From Streptomyces panaciradicis (GTDB taxonomy: Bacteria; Actinomycetota; Actinomycetes; Streptomycetales; Streptomycetaceae), in assembly GCF_023516615.1 (NCBI RefSeq), contig NZ_JAMGBF010000020.1, forward strand, positions 100,945-164,944: DNA of 64,000 nucleotides, written 5' to 3'. Positions 9,179 through 20,544 of this stretch are shown piece by piece. The notes beneath the pieces are model-generated. The model did not search any database. It saw only the letters and a list, made by a program, of their open reading frames with translations, and was not told the DNA's origin. Position 1 is the stretch's first letter. Every line of letters starts with the position of its first letter. The position numbers and the translations under genes were made by a program.

Positions 9179-10374
9179 CCGGCCGCGGCGCGGCCCGCGG
9201 CGACCACGCGTGGGACCGCACGATCCGGCTGTGGGACGTCTACTTCGCGCTCGCGTGGGCCGCCACCCTGGCGTTCGTTCTGGTCGGCGGGGGTTCGCGG
9301 GGTCCGGTGCGCGCGGTCGCCGCCGGGCTGCTGGTGCCCCTCGTGCCCTGGTACATCGCCCTGGGGCGTGCCCTGTTGCAGCAGGCGCAGCCGGACGAGC
9401 GCCGGGCGCTGCGGTATCTGGGCGGGACGATGGCGCTGTTCCTGCCGTCGTCGGTGCTGGCCGGAGAGACCCGGCTGATGGCGTTCGCGCTCGTCCCCCA
9501 GTGCTTCATGGCGTTGCGGATGCGGCGGGCGCTCGTCGCCGTCACGCTGATCAATGTCGCGCCCGTGGTCGGCTGGGCGCTGCTGTGGCGCCCGGACGGC
9601 CGGGACCTGCTGGGGAACTCGCTGTCCGCGCTGGTCAGTCTCGGTTTCTCGACGGTGGTGGGCAGTTGGATCATCCGGATCATCGAGCAGAGCGAGGAGC
9701 GGGCCGAGCTGATCGCCGAACTCGACGCCAGCCGCCACGAGATCTCCCGGCTGTCGGCCGCGCACGGCGCCCTGGCCGAGCGGGAGCGGATGGCCCGGGA
9801 GATCCACGACACCCTGGCGCAGGGCTTCACCAGCCTGCTGATGCTGGTGCAGGCGGTGGAGGCGGAACTGGACCACGACCTGCCCGAGGCCCGCCGGCAC
9901 CTCGCGCTGATGGACGAGACGGCCCGGCAGAACCTCGCCGAGGCGCGCGCCCTGGTCGCCGGTGCCGCGCCGGCCGACCTCGACGGCGCCTCCCTCCCCG
10001 ACGCCCTGCGCCGCCTGGCCGCCCGCCACGGGGCGGCGCTGCGGGTGCGCGGCCCGGTGCGCACGCTGCCGGCCGGGCCCGAGGTCGTGGCCCTGCGCTC
10101 CTGTCAGGAGGCCTTGGCCAACGCCCGTAAGCACGCGGGGAGTTCGGCCTCGGTGGGCATCGAGCTGACGTACGCCGACGACGTGCTCACGCTTCGGGTA
10201 CGGGACGACGGCCGCGGCTTCGACCCGGGTGCCCCCTGCGACGGCTACGGTCTTGCGGGGCTGCGCGCCCGGGCCACCGAGGTCGGCGGCACGGCACGGA
10301 TCGACAGCACGCCGGGGGGCGGTACGACGGTGACGGTCAGCCTGCCCCTCTCTCCGGTGAGGAGTCACCCGTGA
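9136..10374 (+). CDS. Two-component sensor histidine kinase (NarL/DesK type)
   Basis: A 412-residue membrane sensor kinase. The GTG at 9136 is chosen because GGAGG (9122-9126) lies 9 bases before it; this makes the gene overlap the permease by 43 bases. Several N-terminal membrane segments (about residues 25-150: WAATLAFVLVGGG, AVAAGLLVPLVPWYIALG, MALFLPSSVLAGE) are followed by a coiled linker. The HisKA_3 dimerisation domain has phospho-acceptor His in MAREIHDTLAQGF. A HATPase_c domain follows with N box (SCQEALANARKHA), DDGRGFDPG and YGLAGLRAR. The stop overlaps the regulator start (GTGA). It likely senses an envelope stress or a drug exported by the adjacent transporter. Confidence 0.94.
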   Translation: MSADLSLEGPARRLTGRGAARGDHAWDRTIRLWDVYFALAWAATLAFVLVGGGSRGPVRAVAAGLLVPLVPWYIALGRALLQQAQPDERRALRYLGGTMALFLPSSVLAGETRLMAFALVPQCFMALRMRRALVAVTLINVAPVVGWALLWRPDGRDLLGNSLSALVSLGFSTVVGSWIIRIIEQSEERAELIAELDASRHEISRLSAAHGALAERERMAREIHDTLAQGFTSLLMLVQAVEAELDHDLPEARRHLALMDETARQNLAEARALVAGAAPADLDGASLPDALRRLAARHGAALRVRGPVRTLPAGPEVVALRSCQEALANARKHAGSSASVGIELTYADDVLTLRVRDDGRGFDPGAPCDGYGLAGLRARATEVGGTARIDSTPGGGTTVTVSLPLSPVRSHP

Positions 10375-10997
10375 TCCGTATCGTCCTCGCCGACGACCAT
10401 CCCGTCGTCCGCGAGGGTCTGCGGGCGATGCTCAGCGCCGAGCCGGACCTCGACGTGGTCGCCGACGCGGCGAGCGGTCCGCAGGCGGAGGCGCTGGCGG
10501 CCGAACTGCGGCCCGACATCGTCCTGATGGACCTGCGGATGCCGGGCGGCGGAGGCGTCGACTCCATCGTGCGGATGAGCGAGGCGGGACTGCCCTGCCG
10601 GGTGGTCGTCCTGACGACGTACGAGACGGACCGGGACATCCTGCGGGCCGTGGAGGCCGGGGCCGCGGGCTACCTGCTCAAGGACATGCCCCGCGGTGAA
10701 CTGGCGGAGGCGGTACGGGCGGCGGCGCGCGGCGAGACGGTCCTGGCCCCGTCGGTCGCGGCACGGCTGGTGGACCGGCTGCGGACGAAACCGGAGCGGC
10801 CCCGGCTGTCGGAGCGCGAGACGGCGGTGCTGCGCCTGGTGGCGGAGGGCTGCACCAACGCGGAGATCGGCCGGCGCCTGTTCATCGGCGAGTCGACCGT
10901 GAAGACCCATCTGCTGCGCGCCTTCGGCAAGTTGGGCGTCGACGACCGCACGGCCGCGGTGACCAGCGCCATGCGCCACGGACTGCTCGACCAATGA
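10371..10997 (+). CDS. NarL/LuxR-family response regulator
   Basis: A 208-residue DNA-binding response regulator. The GTG at 10371 overlaps the kinase stop by four bases. The receiver domain begins MIRIVLADDHPVVREGLRAM, with acidic pair DD, phospho-acceptor Asp in VLMDLRMP and the switch Thr/Lys in VVLTTYE and YLLKDMP. The LuxR HTH follows (LSERETAVLRLVAEGCTNAE, then STVKTHLLRAFGKLGV). It ends MRHGLLDQ with TGA. From codon 172 to the stop, the 3' end is the first copy of a 189-bp tandem array. The last array copy ends differently (MRFGLLEQ) and sits beside the terminator, so that copy is probably the ancestral 3' end. Confidence 0.93.
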   Translation: MIRIVLADDHPVVREGLRAMLSAEPDLDVVADAASGPQAEALAAELRPDIVLMDLRMPGGGGVDSIVRMSEAGLPCRVVVLTTYETDRDILRAVEAGAAGYLLKDMPRGELAEAVRAAARGETVLAPSVAARLVDRLRTKPERPRLSERETAVLRLVAEGCTNAEIGRRLFIGESTVKTHLLRAFGKLGVDDRTAAVTSAMRHGLLDQ

Positions 10998-11542
10998 CGA
11001 CGAACCCCACAACCGCATGAACACGCAGATCGGACGACGGCCCCCGCGGCGGCAGCCGCACAACGACAGGGCATCGGCGAGTCGACCGTGAAGACCCATC
11101 TGCTGCGCGCCTTCGGCAAGTTGGGCGTCGACGACCGCACGGCCGCGGTGACCAGCGCCATGCGCCACGGACTGCTCGACCAATGACGACGAACCCCACA
11201 ACCGCATGAACACGCAGATCGGACGACGGCCCCCGCGGCGGCAGCCGCACAACGACAGGGCATCGGCGAGTCGACCGTGAAGACCCATCTGCTGCGCGCC
11301 TTCGGCAAGTTGGGCGTCGACGACCGCACGGCCGCGGTGACCAGCGCCATGCGCCACGGACTGCTCGACCAATGACGACGAACCCCACAACCGCATGAAC
11401 ACGCAGATCGGACGACGGCCCCCGCGGCGGCAGCCGCACAACGACAGGGCATCGGCGAGTCGACCGTGAAGACCCATCTGCTGCGCGCCTTCGGCAAGTT
11501 GGGCGTCGACGACCGCACGGCCGCGGTGACCAGCGCCATGCG
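10883..11542 (+). repeat. 189-bp tandem array of the regulator 3' end (about 3.5 copies)
   Basis: Copies start at 10883, 11072, 11261 and 11450, an exact period of 189 bases (63 codons). Each unit holds the coding sequence for the last 37 residues of the response regulator (recognition helix to stop), then 74 bases of spacer. The fourth copy is identical as far as 11542, then diverges into MRFGLLEQ and a TGA at 11562-11564. Because 189 is divisible by 3, all copies share the regulator's reading frame and are separated only by in-frame TGA codons. The long open frames on the opposite strand here are by-products of the repeat. Real duplication or assembly error cannot be told apart by reading. 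Confidence 0.95.
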
Positions 11543-11565
11543 GTTCGGGTTGCTGGAGCAGTGAG

Positions 11566-11595
11566 AAGGGCGCCGGAGCGGTCTCCGGCGCCCTT
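11566..11595. terminator. Bidirectional hairpin terminator, regulator operon / hisS
   Basis: Perfect 13-base stem AAGGGCGCCGGAG with a 4-base loop (CGGT) and its complement, directly after the TGA of the last array copy and 9 bases before the hisS stop. It serves the convergent transcripts from both sides. Confidence 0.85.
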
Positions 11596-11604
11596 GTCCC
11601 GTCG

Positions 11605-12867
11605 TCAGCCGAGCCGTGACTCCAGCTCCGCCACGATCTCGTTCACGCCGATGGCCGTCTGCTCGCCGGACTCCATGTCCTTGAGCTGGACGACGCCCTC
11701 GGCGAGGTCGCGTTCGCCGGCGACGATCGCGTAGCGGGCGCCGCTGCGGTTGGCGTTCTTCATCGCGCCCTTGAGGCCCTTGGCGCCGTAGGAGAAGTCC
11801 GCGGCGACGCCGACCTTGCGCAGTTCGGTGACCTTCGCGAACAGGATTCGGCGGGCCTCCTCGCCGAGGGGTACCGCGAACACGCTGGTGGTGGAGGGCA
11901 GTTCGAGCTCGACGCCCTCCGCCTCCAGGGCCAGGACCGTGCGGTCGACGCCGAGGGCCCAGCCGACGGACGGCAGCGCGGGGCCGCCGATCATCTCCGA
12001 CAGGCCGTCGTAGCGGCCGCCGCCGCCCACCGCGGACTGCGAGCCCAGACCGTCGTGCACGAACTCGAAGGTCGTACGGGTGTAGTAGTCCAGGCCGCGC
12101 ACCAGCTTGGGGTCGTCCTCGAAGGCCACGCCCGCCGCCGTGATCAGCTCACGGACCTCCTCGTGGTACGCCTTGCAGGCGTCGCAGAGGTAGTCGCGCA
12201 GCAGCGGGGCCTCCCCCAGCTGCTTCTGCACGGACTCGCGCTTGTCGTCCAGGACGCGCAGCGGGTTGATCTCGGCGCGGCGCAGGGTGTCCTCGTCGAG
12301 GTCGAGACCGCGCAGGAAGTCCTGCAGCGCGGCCCGGTAGACCGGACGGCACTCCTTGTCGCCCAGGCTGTTGAGCAGGATGCGGAAGTCGCTGAGGCCC
12401 AGCGAGCGGTACGCCTGGTCGGCGAGGATGATCAGCTCGGCGTCGAGCGCCGGGTCCTCCGCGCCGATCGCCTCGGCGCCGACCTGCGAGAAGTGGCGGT
12501 AACGGCCCTTCTGCGGGCGCTCGTAGCGGTAGTACGAGCCGGAGTACCAGAGCTTGACGGGGAGGTTGCCCGTCTTGTGCAGGTTGGCTTCCAGAGCGGC
12601 GCGCAGCACGGAGGCGGTGCCCTCGGGGCGCAGGGCGAGCCGGTCGCCGCCCTTGGTCTCGAAGGCGTACATCTCCTTGGTCACGATGTCGGTGGACTCG
12701 CCGACACCGCGCGCGAACAGCTCGACGCTCTCGAAGCCGGGGGTCTCGATGTAGCCGTAGCCGGCGGCGCGCAGCGGGGCGGCGATCGCCTCGCGCACCG
12801 CCAGGAACTTCGCGGAGTCCGGCGGGATCAGGTCGTACGTGCCCTTGGGGGCCTTGAAGGTGCTCAC
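11605..12867 (-). CDS. hisS: Histidyl-tRNA synthetase
   Basis: A 420-residue class II aminoacyl-tRNA synthetase charging tRNA-His. The GTG at 12867 gives [20 protein letters not shown]; a GTG five codons upstream is possible but sits too close to its Shine-Dalgarno sequence. Motif 2 is seen as [20 protein letters not shown], the histidine-specific stretch as [15 protein letters not shown], and motif 3 as [15 protein letters not shown]. The C-terminal anticodon-binding domain runs from about residue 330 ([18 protein letters not shown]). Length is normal for bacteria. Eleven bases separate it from the upstream metallo-hydrolase, implying one transcript. Confidence 0.97.
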   Translation of the reverse strand: MSTFKAPKGTYDLIPPDSAKFLAVREAIAAPLRAAGYGYIETPGFESVELFARGVGESTDIVTKEMYAFETKGGDRLALRPEGTASVLRAALEANLHKTGNLPVKLWYSGSYYRYERPQKGRYRHFSQVGAEAIGAEDPALDAELIILADQAYRSLGLSDFRILLNSLGDKECRPVYRAALQDFLRGLDLDEDTLRRAEINPLRVLDDKRESVQKQLGEAPLLRDYLCDACKAYHEEVRELITAAGVAFEDDPKLVRGLDYYTRTTFEFVHDGLGSQSAVGGGGRYDGLSEMIGGPALPSVGWALGVDRTVLALEAEGVELELPSTTSVFAVPLGEEARRILFAKVTELRKVGVAADFSYGAKGLKGAMKNANRSGARYAIVAGERDLAEGVVQLKDMESGEQTAIGVNEIVAELESRLG

Positions 12868-12878
12868 GAAGTCTCTCG

Positions 12879-13586
12879 TCACATTCCTCGTCGGGGAGCC
12901 TCTGCGGCTCCCTGGCCGGCGGCCACCTGCCGCAGATACGGGTTGGTGGCGCGCTCCTGGCCGATGGTCGTCTGGGCGCCGTGGCCGGACAGCACCACGG
13001 TCGAGTCGTCGAGCGGCAGGCACACGCGGGCCAGCGAGTCGAGCATCTCGGCCATGTCACCGCCGGGCAGGTCGGTGCGTCCGATGGAGCCGGCGAACAG
13101 CAGATCCCCGGAGAAGAACACCGACGGGACGTCGGTCGTCTCGGGCATCCGGAAGGTCACCGACCCCTTGGTATGGCCCGGCGCGTGCGCGACGGAGAAC
13201 TCCAGTCCCGCCAGCTTCAGTTGCGCGCCGTCGGCCAGCTCCCTGACGTCGTCCGGCTCCCCCACGGTCAGCTCGCCCATGAGCGGCATCCCGATGGAAC
13301 GGCCGAGCGCCTTCTCGGGGTCCGCCATCATGTAGCGGTCCTCGGGGTGGATCCAGGCGGGCACGTCGTGCGCGCCGCACACCGGGACGACCGAGGCCAC
13401 ATGGTCGATGTGGCCATGGGTGAGGACGACGGCGACGGGCTTGAGCCGATGCTTCTTCAGCGCTTCCTCGACTCCTTCGGCGGCCTGGTGGCCCGGGTCG
13501 ATGATCACGCACTCCTCACCGGCGGCGGGGGCGACGAGATAACAGTTCGTCCCCCAGGCCCCGGCGGGGAACCCGGCAATGAGCAC
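12879..13586 (-). CDS. Metallo-beta-lactamase-fold hydrolase (glyoxalase II-like)
   Basis: A 235-residue MBL-fold protein. The GTG at 13586 is preferred over the upstream ATG because AAGGA lies 6 bases before it and [20 protein letters not shown] is the usual family opening. Metal ligands are visible: THGHIDH, the His in [10 protein letters not shown] and the Asp in [20 protein letters not shown], with a final His in [13 protein letters not shown]. This pattern suits glyoxalase II-like thioester hydrolases or persulfide dioxygenase relatives; the substrate is unknown. From memory such a gene next to hisS and a cyclophilin is conserved in Streptomyces. Confidence 0.92.
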   Translation of the reverse strand: MLIAGFPAGAWGTNCYLVAPAAGEECVIIDPGHQAAEGVEEALKKHRLKPVAVVLTHGHIDHVASVVPVCGAHDVPAWIHPEDRYMMADPEKALGRSIGMPLMGELTVGEPDDVRELADGAQLKLAGLEFSVAHAPGHTKGSVTFRMPETTDVPSVFFSGDLLFAGSIGRTDLPGGDMAEMLDSLARVCLPLDDSTVVLSGHGAQTTIGQERATNPYLRQVAAGQGAAEAPRRGM

Positions 13587-13776
13587 GATCGTCCTTCGTT
13601 GTGTCGGTACGGGCGGCTGCGGTGGCCGTGAACGAGCGACCACAGCCACTGCCAGAGCCTACCGGCGCTGCCGAATCCTCAGCGAACCCATATACGGTAC
13701 GGGGCACACGCAGGCGGTCGGCTCACAAGACGCACGCGTCCCAGTCGGCGTACGAGACGCATGAGGAGAAAACCCG

Positions 13777-14595
13777 GTGGTCAGCCAGGAACAGCGGAAG
13801 CGGCAGCTCGCGCGGGAGAAGTTTCTGCGGCAGCAGCAACGGCGTACGGAGGCGCGGCGCAAGGCACGCATGCGCAACTCGGTGATCGCGTCGGTGCTCG
13901 GCGTGATCCTGATCGGCAGCGTCGCCCTGTACACGACCGGGGTGATGAAGGGCGACGACAAGGCCAACGCCAGCTCCCAGACGACGCCCAGCGCCACGCC
14001 CACCAGCAAGGCTCCGGACCCGTGCGCCAAGCCGGCGGCGGGCTCGGTGAAGAAGCTCAGCTGGAAGAAGGAGCCGGCGGTCACGATCGACAAGTCGGCG
14101 AAGTACACGATGAAGCTCGCCACGACGTGCGGTGACATAGACATCGCGCTGAAGACGTCGGCGGCCCCGCACACCGTGAACTCCTTCGACTTCCTCGCCT
14201 CGAAGGGCTTCTTCGACCACACGAAGTGCCACCGGCTCACCACCAACGGCATCTACGTGCTCCAGTGCGGCGACCCGACGGGCTCCGGCAGCGGCGGTCC
14301 CGGGTACACGATCCCGGACGAGAACCTGAAGGACAAAAGCCTGAAGGGCGGTGTCTACCCGGCGGGCACGATCGCGATGGCCAACACCGGGCAGAAGCAC
14401 ACCGGCGGCAGCCAGTTCTTCCTCGTCTACCAGGACAGTCAGCTGCCGCCCAGCTACACACCGTTCGGTACCGTGTCCGCGTCGGGCATGAAGGTCCTCA
14501 AGAAGATCGCCGCCGCGGGCGAGAGCACGGGGCAGGGCGACGGCGCGCCGAACGCGACGGTCGTGATCAACAAGGCCACGGTCACGAAGTCCTGA
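13777..14595 (+). CDS. Membrane-anchored cyclophilin-type peptidyl-prolyl isomerase
   Basis: A 272-residue protein catalysing cis-trans isomerisation of prolyl bonds, probably in extracytoplasmic protein folding. The GTG at 13777 follows GAGGAG with 9-base spacing. A basic N-terminus (QRKRQLAREKFLRQQQRRTE) precedes one membrane segment (about residues 34-52, SVIASVLGVILIGSVALY). A Ser/Thr/Pro linker then leads to the cyclophilin domain (from about 105). Conserved elements include the Arg in KCHRLTTNGIYVLQCGDPTG, the substrate-pocket QFF of GGSQFFLVYQD, and YTPFGTV. The Trp that binds cyclosporin in human cyclophilin is not seen. It is divergent from the MBL gene. Confidence 0.93.
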   Translation: MVSQEQRKRQLAREKFLRQQQRRTEARRKARMRNSVIASVLGVILIGSVALYTTGVMKGDDKANASSQTTPSATPTSKAPDPCAKPAAGSVKKLSWKKEPAVTIDKSAKYTMKLATTCGDIDIALKTSAAPHTVNSFDFLASKGFFDHTKCHRLTTNGIYVLQCGDPTGSGSGGPGYTIPDENLKDKSLKGGVYPAGTIAMANTGQKHTGGSQFFLVYQDSQLPPSYTPFGTVSASGMKVLKKIAAAGESTGQGDGAPNATVVINKATVTKS

Positions 14596-14752
14596 TCCTC
14601 TGAGGACCGCATACCGACCCCGAGGTGCGAAATTTCGGTCGTGCGGGATGCGGACAGGCCGCCCGCACGTCGCCTATGTTGGCCGTGACGAAACTGTGGA
14701 CGATGCCCGGGGGCAGTGAGGCCCCTCGCAGGCATCATGTGGAGGAGGCGCT

Positions 14753-15982
14753 GTGAGCAGCGACCCGTGGGGCCGCGTCGACGAGACGGGGACCGTGTAC
14801 GTGCGTACGGCCGACGGCGAGCAGGTCGTCGGCTCCTGGCAGGCCGGCTCCCCCGAGGAGGCGCTGGCCTACTTCGAGCGCAAGTACGAGGGCCTGGTTG
14901 TGGAGATCGGCCTCCTCGAGAAGCGAGTGAAGACCACCGACCTGTCCGCGAAGGACGCCCAGGCGGCCATCGACCACATCCGCGAGCAGGTCGACGCCCA
15001 CCACGCGGTGGGCGACCTGGACGCGCTGCGGCAGCGGCTGGACAAGCTCGTCCAGACCGTCGAGGCCCGCCGGGAGGAGCGCAAGCAGCAGCGGGCCAAG
15101 CAGTCCGACGAGGCGCGGCACGCCAAGGAGGAGCTGGTCGCCGAGGCGGAGCAGCTGGCGCAGTCCGACCAGTGGCGGGCCGCCGGTGAGCGGCTGCGGG
15201 CGCTGGTGGACACCTGGAAGGGCCTGCCGCGGCTGGACCGCAAGTCGGACGACGAGCTGTGGCACCGCTTCTCCCACGCCCGCTCGGCGTTCTCCAAGCG
15301 GCGCAAGGCGCACTTCGCGGCGCTCGACGCGCAGCGCGAGGAGGCCCGCCGGACCAAGGAGCGGCTGGTCTCCGAGGCCGAGGCGCTGTCGGGCTCGACG
15401 GACTGGGGTCCGACGGCGGCCCGCTACCGCGAGCTGATGGCCGAGTGGAAGGCCGCGGGCCGTGCGCAGCGAGAGCACGAGGACGACCTGTGGAACCGCT
15501 TCCGCGGCGCCCAGGACGTGTTCTTCGCCGCCCGCAGCTCGGTCTTCGCCGAGCGGGACGCGGAGCAGTCGGAGAACCTGAAGCTGAAGGAGGAGCTGGC
15601 CGAGGAGGCCGAGAAGATCCTCCCGGTGACGGACCTGCGGACCGCGCGGGCCGCCTTCCGCTCGGTGAACGAGCGCTGGGAGGCCATCGGCCATGTGCCG
15701 CGCGACGCCCGCCCGAAGGTCGAGGGGCGGATGCACGCGGTGGAGCGGGCCATCCAGGAGGCCGAGGAGGCCGAGTGGCGCCGGACGAACCCGGAGGCAC
15801 GCGCGCGTGCCGAGGGTCTGACCGGCCAGCTCCAGGCCGCGGTGGACAAGCTCAAGGGCCAGATCGAGCAGGCGCGCGCCCAGGGCAACACCGCCAGGGC
15901 CGACAAGCTCGAGCGTGAGCTGGAGGGCCGCCAGGCCCTGCTGGACCAGGCGCTGAAGGGCCTGCAGGAGTTCGGCGGCTAG
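14753..15982 (+). CDS. DUF349 domain protein
   Basis: A 409-residue protein; the GTG at 14753 follows GGAGGAGG. It is almost wholly charged and predicted helical, with three or more DUF349 units, each carrying a W..A pattern such as SDQWRAAGERLRALVDTWKG and STDWGPTAARYRELMAEWKA, followed by DDELWHRF and EDDLWNRF. The C-terminus (from about residue 355) reads as coiled coil (AVDKLKGQIEQARAQGNTAR). DUF349 proteins are poorly understood; some are linked to ribosomes or RNA. It is monocistronic, and from memory convergent with relA in other streptomycetes. A strong bidirectional hairpin follows. Confidence 0.93.
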   Translation: MSSDPWGRVDETGTVYVRTADGEQVVGSWQAGSPEEALAYFERKYEGLVVEIGLLEKRVKTTDLSAKDAQAAIDHIREQVDAHHAVGDLDALRQRLDKLVQTVEARREERKQQRAKQSDEARHAKEELVAEAEQLAQSDQWRAAGERLRALVDTWKGLPRLDRKSDDELWHRFSHARSAFSKRRKAHFAALDAQREEARRTKERLVSEAEALSGSTDWGPTAARYRELMAEWKAAGRAQREHEDDLWNRFRGAQDVFFAARSSVFAERDAEQSENLKLKEELAEEAEKILPVTDLRTARAAFRSVNERWEAIGHVPRDARPKVEGRMHAVERAIQEAEEAEWRRTNPEARARAEGLTGQLQAAVDKLKGQIEQARAQGNTARADKLERELEGRQALLDQALKGLQEFGG

Positions 15983-16004
15983 TCCGCTCCCCCGGCGGAT
16001 ACGA

Positions 16005-16043
16005 CGAGAGGGGCCCCGTACATCGCGTACGGGGCCCCTCTCG
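16005..16043. terminator. 17-bp perfect hairpin between DUF349 gene and relA
   Basis: CGAGAGGGGCCCCGTAC, loop ATCGC, then the exact complement. It lies between convergent stops at 15982 and 16050, so it probably terminates both transcripts. A short T-rich CTCTCT-like run follows on the plus strand. Confidence 0.9.
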
Positions 16044-16049
16044 TGCTCT

Positions 16050-18578
<2,529 letters not shown>

Positions 18579-18779
18579 GAGGACTCCTCGTGCGCGATCC
18601 GGGTCCCCCGGTCAGGCTCCGGAGCACCCATGGTAGCGATCCTGGGCCTCAGGATCGCCTTCAGGCCGATGTGAGGACCGTCTACCCCACAAACACGGGG
18701 CCCGTCCGCGGGATTCCTGGGGCGGGTGCGGCTCCGGTGCGGGGGCCTTGAGGCGCGTGGGCGGGTGCGGATCGGATAT

Positions 18780-18818
18780 GGCTTGTCGCGCAGTTCCCCG
18801 CGCCGCTCTGGGGCGCGG
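18780..18818. repeat. Dispersed Streptomyces hairpin element
   Basis: The sequence GCTTGTCGCGCAGTTCCCCG followed by CGCGCC/GGCGCG symmetry is the reverse complement of the element seen at 45291-45348 (GGGGAACTGCGCGACCAGCC). Inner stem CCGCGCC (18798-18804) pairs with GGCGCGG (18812-18818). Two copies in this window and my memory of the same motif in many Streptomyces intergenic regions support a dispersed, terminator-like family. Confidence 0.65.
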
Positions 18819-18840
18819 ACGGCACCCCGTGTCACAACGG

Positions 18841-18872
18841 AACGGCCGTCCCCGGGTGGCGGGACGGCCGTT
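18841..18872. terminator. Hairpin terminator after apt
   Basis: AACGGCCGTCCC (18841-18852), 8-base loop, GGGACGGCCGTT (18861-18872): a perfect 12-bp stem starting 16 bases beyond the apt stop. It should end the secD-secF-apt transcript. Confidence 0.85.
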
Positions 18873-18888
18873 CTCGTCGGGCTCGGGA

Positions 18889-19428
18889 TCAGAGCGCCAG
18901 CAGTGCTTCCAGCGGGGAGAGCCCGAGGGCCGGCTCCAGGCGGGCTCGGCCGCCGAGGAAGCCCAGCTCCATCAGGACCGCGAGGCCCGCCACCTCGGCG
19001 CCCGCCCGGCGGATCAGCTGGATCGAGGCCTCGGCGGTGCCGCCGGTGGCGAGGACGTCGTCGACGATGAGGACGCGGTCGTCGGCCGACAGGTCCTCGG
19101 CGTGGACCTCGATCTCCGCCGAGCCGTACTCCAGGTCGTAGGCCTGGGCGAGGGTGGCTCCGGGGAGCTTGCCCGCCTTGCGAACGGGGATGAAGCCGAG
19201 GCCGGCGCGGACGGCGACCGGGGCGCCGAGGATGAAGCCGCGGGCCTCCAGGCCGACGACCTTGGTGGCGCCCGTGCTCGCCGCGATCTCCGCGAGGGCG
19301 TCGGTGAGCGCCGTGAACGCCGCCGGGTCCGCCAGGAGCGGGGTGATGTCCTTGAACATCACGCCCGGCTCCGGGTAGTCCGCGACGTCGCGGATACGGC
19401 TGAGCAGCAGCTCCTGGATGTCGGTCAT
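18889..19428 (-). CDS. apt: Adenine phosphoribosyltransferase
   Basis: A 179-residue purine-salvage enzyme: adenine + PRPP gives AMP + PPi. The ATG at 19428 overlaps the secF stop (ATGA), so it is translationally coupled to secF. The PRPP-binding motif VLIVDDVLATGGTAEASIQL is intact, as are FKDITPLL near the N-terminus and the GLEARGFILGAPVA loop. It lies directly upstream of relA on the same strand; from memory this secDF-apt-relA order is conserved in actinobacteria and links nucleotide salvage with (p)ppGpp metabolism. Confidence 0.97.
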   Translation of the reverse strand: MTDIQELLLSRIRDVADYPEPGVMFKDITPLLADPAAFTALTDALAEIAASTGATKVVGLEARGFILGAPVAVRAGLGFIPVRKAGKLPGATLAQAYDLEYGSAEIEVHAEDLSADDRVLIVDDVLATGGTAEASIQLIRRAGAEVAGLAVLMELGFLGGRARLEPALGLSPLEALLAL

Positions 19429-20543
19429 CGGCGCTTCCCCGACGGACGGCCGCGGCCGCGGTTGCGGGACGCGGGCTGGTTGCGCGGGCCGACGACCGCC
19501 GCTGCGGCGTCCTCGGGCTCGTCGGCGTAGCCGTCGTCCACGGTCTCCTGCTGGGGCTGCCCGCCCTCGGCGGCGGTCTGGGCGCGCTTGGCGAGGACGC
19601 GCTTCCTGAGCGCCTTCATCTGCGGCTCGCGCTCCTTGAGGTCGGCGACGAGCGGCGTGGCGATGAAGATCGAGGAGTACGCACCGGCCGCGAGGCCGAC
19701 GAACAGCGACAGCGAGATGTCGTTGAGGACACCGGCGCCCAGGAACCCGCCACCGATGAACAGCAGGCCCGCGACCGGCAGCAGCGCGACCACGGTCGTG
19801 TTGATGGACCGCATCAGGGTGCTGTTGATCGAGCGGTTGGCGACGTCGCTGTAGGTCCAGCGGGTCTGCTTGGTGATGTCCTTCGTCTGCTCCTTGAGGC
19901 TGTCGAAGACGACGACCGTGTCGTAGAGCGAGTAACCGAGGATCGTGAGCAGACCGATCACCGTGCCCGGCGTGACCTCGAAGCCGACGAGGGCGTAGAT
20001 GCCGGTGGTGATCGTGATGTCGTGGATCAGGGCGACGAGCGCGGCGACGGCCATGCGCCACTCGAACGCGATCGCCAGGTAGATCACCACGAGGATCATG
20101 AAGATCGCCAGGCCCTGCCAGGCCTTGGCGGCGATCTGCTCGCCCCAGCTGGGGCCGACCAGGTCGGCGGTGACGTCCTTCTCCGCGAAGTTCATGTCCT
20201 TCGCGAGCTGCGCCGAGACGCTGTCGGCCTTGCCGGTGTCGATGCCCGCGACCTGGATGCGCAGGCTGCCGTTGCCGAGCTTCTGGACGACCGCGTCGTG
20301 GCCCGAGGCCTCCTTCGCGTACCGCTCGGCCTGGGCCACCGAGGCGGCGGTGTGCTGCGGCGTGGTGAAGACGGCGCCGCCCTGGAACTCGATGCCCATG
20401 TTCAGGCCGCGCACCGCCAGGCCGACGATGGCCGTGATGGTGATCAGGATCGAGATGCCGTACCAGATCTTGCGGTTGCCGACGAAGTCGTAACCGACCT
20501 CGCCGCGGTGCAGACGGGCGCCGAGGCTGCCGAGTTTCGACAT
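19425..20543 (-). CDS. secF: Protein translocase subunit SecF
   Basis: A 372-residue membrane subunit that, with SecD, uses the proton gradient to help release exported proteins from the Sec channel. Six membrane segments fit the family: one at about residues 28-46 (ISILITITAIVGLAVRGL) and five after residue 140. The SecD/SecF signature GIEFQGGAVF and the RND-type helix YSLYDTVVVFDSLKEQ are present. The C-terminal tail is hydrophilic and Arg/Gly-rich (RNRGRGRPSGKRR). It starts 1 base after the secD stop. Confidence 0.97.
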   Translation of the reverse strand: MSKLGSLGARLHRGEVGYDFVGNRKIWYGISILITITAIVGLAVRGLNMGIEFQGGAVFTTPQHTAASVAQAERYAKEASGHDAVVQKLGNGSLRIQVAGIDTGKADSVSAQLAKDMNFAEKDVTADLVGPSWGEQIAAKAWQGLAIFMILVVIYLAIAFEWRMAVAALVALIHDITITTGIYALVGFEVTPGTVIGLLTILGYSLYDTVVVFDSLKEQTKDITKQTRWTYSDVANRSINSTLMRSINTTVVALLPVAGLLFIGGGFLGAGVLNDISLSLFVGLAAGAYSSIFIATPLVADLKEREPQMKALRKRVLAKRAQTAAEGGQPQQETVDDGYADEPEDAAAAVVGPRNQPASRNRGRGRPSGKRR

Positions 20544-20544
20544 C

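Larger units (their letters stand above)
18579..18888. other. relA upstream region / apt 3' region
   Basis: 310 bases without a gene. The part next to 18579 must contain the relA promoter and Shine-Dalgarno sequence. A dispersed Streptomyces element (18780-18818) and a clear terminator for the apt side (18841-18872) fill the distal part. No convincing small open frame was seen. Confidence 0.6.

Noticed and set aside
10995..11374. Selenocysteine or recoding at the in-frame TGA codons of the array
   Set aside because: No SECIS-like structure is apparent and TGA is the normal stop here; kept only as a test within the array finding.
10365..11539. Long minus-strand open frames (185-370 codons) through the regulator array
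   Set aside because: They arise because the 189-bp unit is a multiple of three and antisense GC-rich coding sequence rarely contains stops. The sense strand is a clear regulator gene.
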